From assembly GCA_900107185.1 (NCBI GenBank), contig FNPA01000008.1, forward strand, positions 62,001 to 126,000: a stretch of DNA of 64,000 nt, read 5' to 3'. The notes below the pieces were generated by a model. The model was not told the DNA's origin. It saw only the letters and a list, made by a program, of their open reading frames with translations, and ran no database searches. Source of the stretch: Ruminococcaceae bacterium YAD3003 (GTDB lineage Bacteria; Bacillota; Clostridia; Saccharofermentanales; Saccharofermentanaceae). Position 1 is the first letter of the stretch, and the number at the start of each line of letters is the position of its first letter. Both the position numbers and the translations under genes were made by a program. Shown piece after piece: positions 62,470-64,000 of this stretch.

Positions 62470-63957
62470 TTATCTTCCCATGGCATAAGTATCTTTTACC
62501 ATCTCGTAAGAAGCTATGTCACTGTCAAAATATTCGACAGAAACATAATGGAGCATTGTGTACTCATCTACAAAATACCAAACCGTAAGATACATTCCGT
62601 CCTGATACTGTCCTGTAACAGTATAGGCAGTAACACCTCCCAAAGTAGTTGTTTCCATGGAAACATTGAAATAACCATCTGTTTCCATGCTTGTCTTTGC
62701 TGCTTCAGCCAGAACCTGGGCGGCTTCCGGTTTGTATGAATCTTTGAAAACCGAAAGATTGATAATCGTTCCGGTCTCCATGTTCATCTTTCCATATCTC
62801 GACAGATACATATCGCTCTGACCGTCAGCCTCTGTCCAATCAGCCCATGTTCCCTGAGTTAAGGCAATAGTGCCGCAGATAGGATCGCCTACAATCTCAT
62901 AACCGCTGTAGTCTGAAGTTTCAGCAGTAGTTGAAACAGTTGTAACCGGATCATTTGAACCAGCGAAATCAGAGTACTGATCTTCTCTAATGAGCGTTAC
63001 ATAAGAAGCTGCCTGCATGTTGCAAATGTCGAGGATATCATATGTCTTTCCGTCCTGTTCGGGCTGGATGTAGAATCCGTAATAATCAACGGTATAAGGA
63101 TCTCTGTCCTGCTTCTCGCCATCTTTTATCAATTCTTCGTGGTCGCAGCAGATAACGATAAGATTATCTTCGTTATAATCTGAATTGTTACGGATCATCT
63201 GACGGACCTCATCCCTGGTAACACCAAGATTGCTTAAGTCATCAGTAAGGTAATCCATAGCATCGTCTCCGACATAAACTCTGACCTTGCCTGAATAGTA
63301 GTTATCAGTTGTATCTGTGTAAGTCATATAGTATTTGAAAGTCATGTTCTTCTTGTCAAAAACCATATAAGAACCGTCATGTACAGATATCCAGTTATTC
63401 TTTAAGATCATCTTCTCGTAATCCGGTGTATCGATATCTTCAGTAATATCAGTATCTCTGGCTGTTCTTGAAGGGGATGCGGTGCTGGCTGTATTAACAT
63501 AATCACTTATAGGCGCCAACAAACCGAAACAATAAAACACAACTAAAGATGCGAGCATAATGACCGACATAATAATACCGGCAATTGCTTTGCCCTTTCC
63601 GCCTTCCTTCTTTTTACCGGAAACTATTAATCCGATAACTGAGAAAATCAATCCGAAGAAACTTGTAAGTCCAACAGTGAACATACCGATGAGGGATAAA
63701 ACAAAACCAGCGGTGCAGAGACCGTTATTCTTTACAGGCGGATTAACGGGTTGAACTGCCTGCTGATAAACCGTAGGCTGATAAACGGGCTGCTGGTATA
63801 CAGGCGGAACTATAGGCTGGGCAACCGGTTGTGCCACCGGTTGAGGCTGAACAGGCTGAGCGGTATAAACCGGCTGTTCTGCCGGAAGAGGTGAACCGCA
63901 GCTGCCACAGAACTTTCCGCCTGCGTTATTTGCTCCGCAATTAGGACATACTGACAT
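62470..63957 (-). CDS. Zinc-ribbon, Pro/Gln/Val-rich membrane protein with DUF4190-like helices
   Basis: A 495-aa protein. Residues 4-22 form a zinc ribbon CPNCGANNAGGKFCGSCG. Residues 25-75 form a low-complexity linker of repeated QPV/VYQQ units. Two or three helices (about 80-160), with the Gly/Lys-rich GKKKEGGKGKAIAGIIMSVI between the last two, resemble DUF4190. The long C-terminal part (from about 165) is probably extracellular, with SDYVNTASTASPSRT near its start and a Thr-rich VTTVSTTAETS linker before a last globular domain. SD GGGAGGAG precedes the ATG. No enzyme motif is seen. A role as an envelope sensor or secreted-domain anchor is possible. Confidence 0.78.
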   Translation of the reverse strand: MSVCPNCGANNAGGKFCGSCGSPLPAEQPVYTAQPVQPQPVAQPVAQPIVPPVYQQPVYQPTVYQQAVQPVNPPVKNNGLCTAGFVLSLIGMFTVGLTSFFGLIFSVIGLIVSGKKKEGGKGKAIAGIIMSVIMLASLVVFYCFGLLAPISDYVNTASTASPSRTARDTDITEDIDTPDYEKMILKNNWISVHDGSYMVFDKKNMTFKYYMTYTDTTDNYYSGKVRVYVGDDAMDYLTDDLSNLGVTRDEVRQMIRNNSDYNEDNLIVICCDHEELIKDGEKQDRDPYTVDYYGFYIQPEQDGKTYDILDICNMQAASYVTLIREDQYSDFAGSNDPVTTVSTTAETSDYSGYEIVGDPICGTIALTQGTWADWTEADGQSDMYLSRYGKMNMETGTIINLSVFKDSYKPEAAQVLAEAAKTSMETDGYFNVSMETTTLGGVTAYTVTGQYQDGMYLTVWYFVDEYTMLHYVSVEYFDSDIASYEMVKDTYAMGR

Positions 63958-64000
63958 AGATAATCTCCTCCCTTTTTTCCTTTTGAATTTGAAAATGAAA

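Overview
The window looks like part of a chromosome of a low-to-medium GC, fermentative Clostridia-type Firmicute. This rests on a Trp T-box leader before trp genes, AddAB instead of RecBCD, CsoR and CadC metal regulators, a YfhO pair, the ggGtGRT/NifU-like pair, a butyrate-kinase-type enzyme and strong Shine-Dalgarno (SD) sites throughout. The genus cannot be fixed from this sequence. No tRNA, rRNA, CRISPR array, IS element or prophage was seen. Most genes lie on the minus strand; plus-strand islands are tadA, pilT, the HU gene, buk-pta-DUF4037, and yfhO-yfhO-EamA.

Layout. 0-9.9 kb: a truncated zinc-ribbon membrane protein, tadA, addB-addA, and an isolated pilT. 9.95-15.2 kb: a minus-strand group with a TFIIB-type zinc-ribbon membrane protein, a small membrane protein, a PlsC-like acyltransferase, and then, behind its own promoter, a three-gene unit: zinc-ribbon/kinase-like protein, MIDAS-type VWA protein and a short divergent PurA homologue. 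15.3-18 kb: a cadC-HMA-cadA Zn/Cd efflux operon with a clear 12-2-12 operator. 18.2-23.1 kb: HU, a CPBP protease, buk-pta and a DUF4037 gene. 23.1-29.3 kb: a two-component system with an associated anchored protein, and a CsoR-controlled copper operon in which a CopZ-like chaperone is fused to, and probably also started inside, the end of copA. 29.4-37.2 kb: two tandem YfhO-type membrane proteins, an EamA transporter and a NhaC antiporter that overlaps it tail to tail.

37.2-55.7 kb holds the most striking locus: an 18.4-kb, 18-gene, nearly gapless minus-strand operon behind one promoter. It contains a WecE-type sugar aminotransferase, a pair of small SMR-like membrane proteins, a GT2 glycosyltransferase, FkbM and GNAT modifiers, an acyl carrier protein with an AMP ligase, a DRE-TIM aldolase-like protein, and two parallel sets of SDR + thiamine-diphosphate (TPP) carboligase + LuxE + LuxC. 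One set uses a split transketolase with separate luxE and luxC; the other uses an acetolactate-synthase-like enzyme with a LuxE-LuxC fusion. No luciferase genes are present. The logic suggests acid-to-aldehyde reduction feeding C-C bond formation for an unusual branched or chain-extended sugar or acyl group on a surface glycan, perhaps handed to YfhO-type GT-C enzymes.

55.8-62.5 kb: the ggGtGRT/NifU-like pair, then a T-box-controlled trpD-C-F-B-A operon lacking trpE and trpG. The window ends with a zinc-ribbon, proline/glutamine-rich membrane protein.
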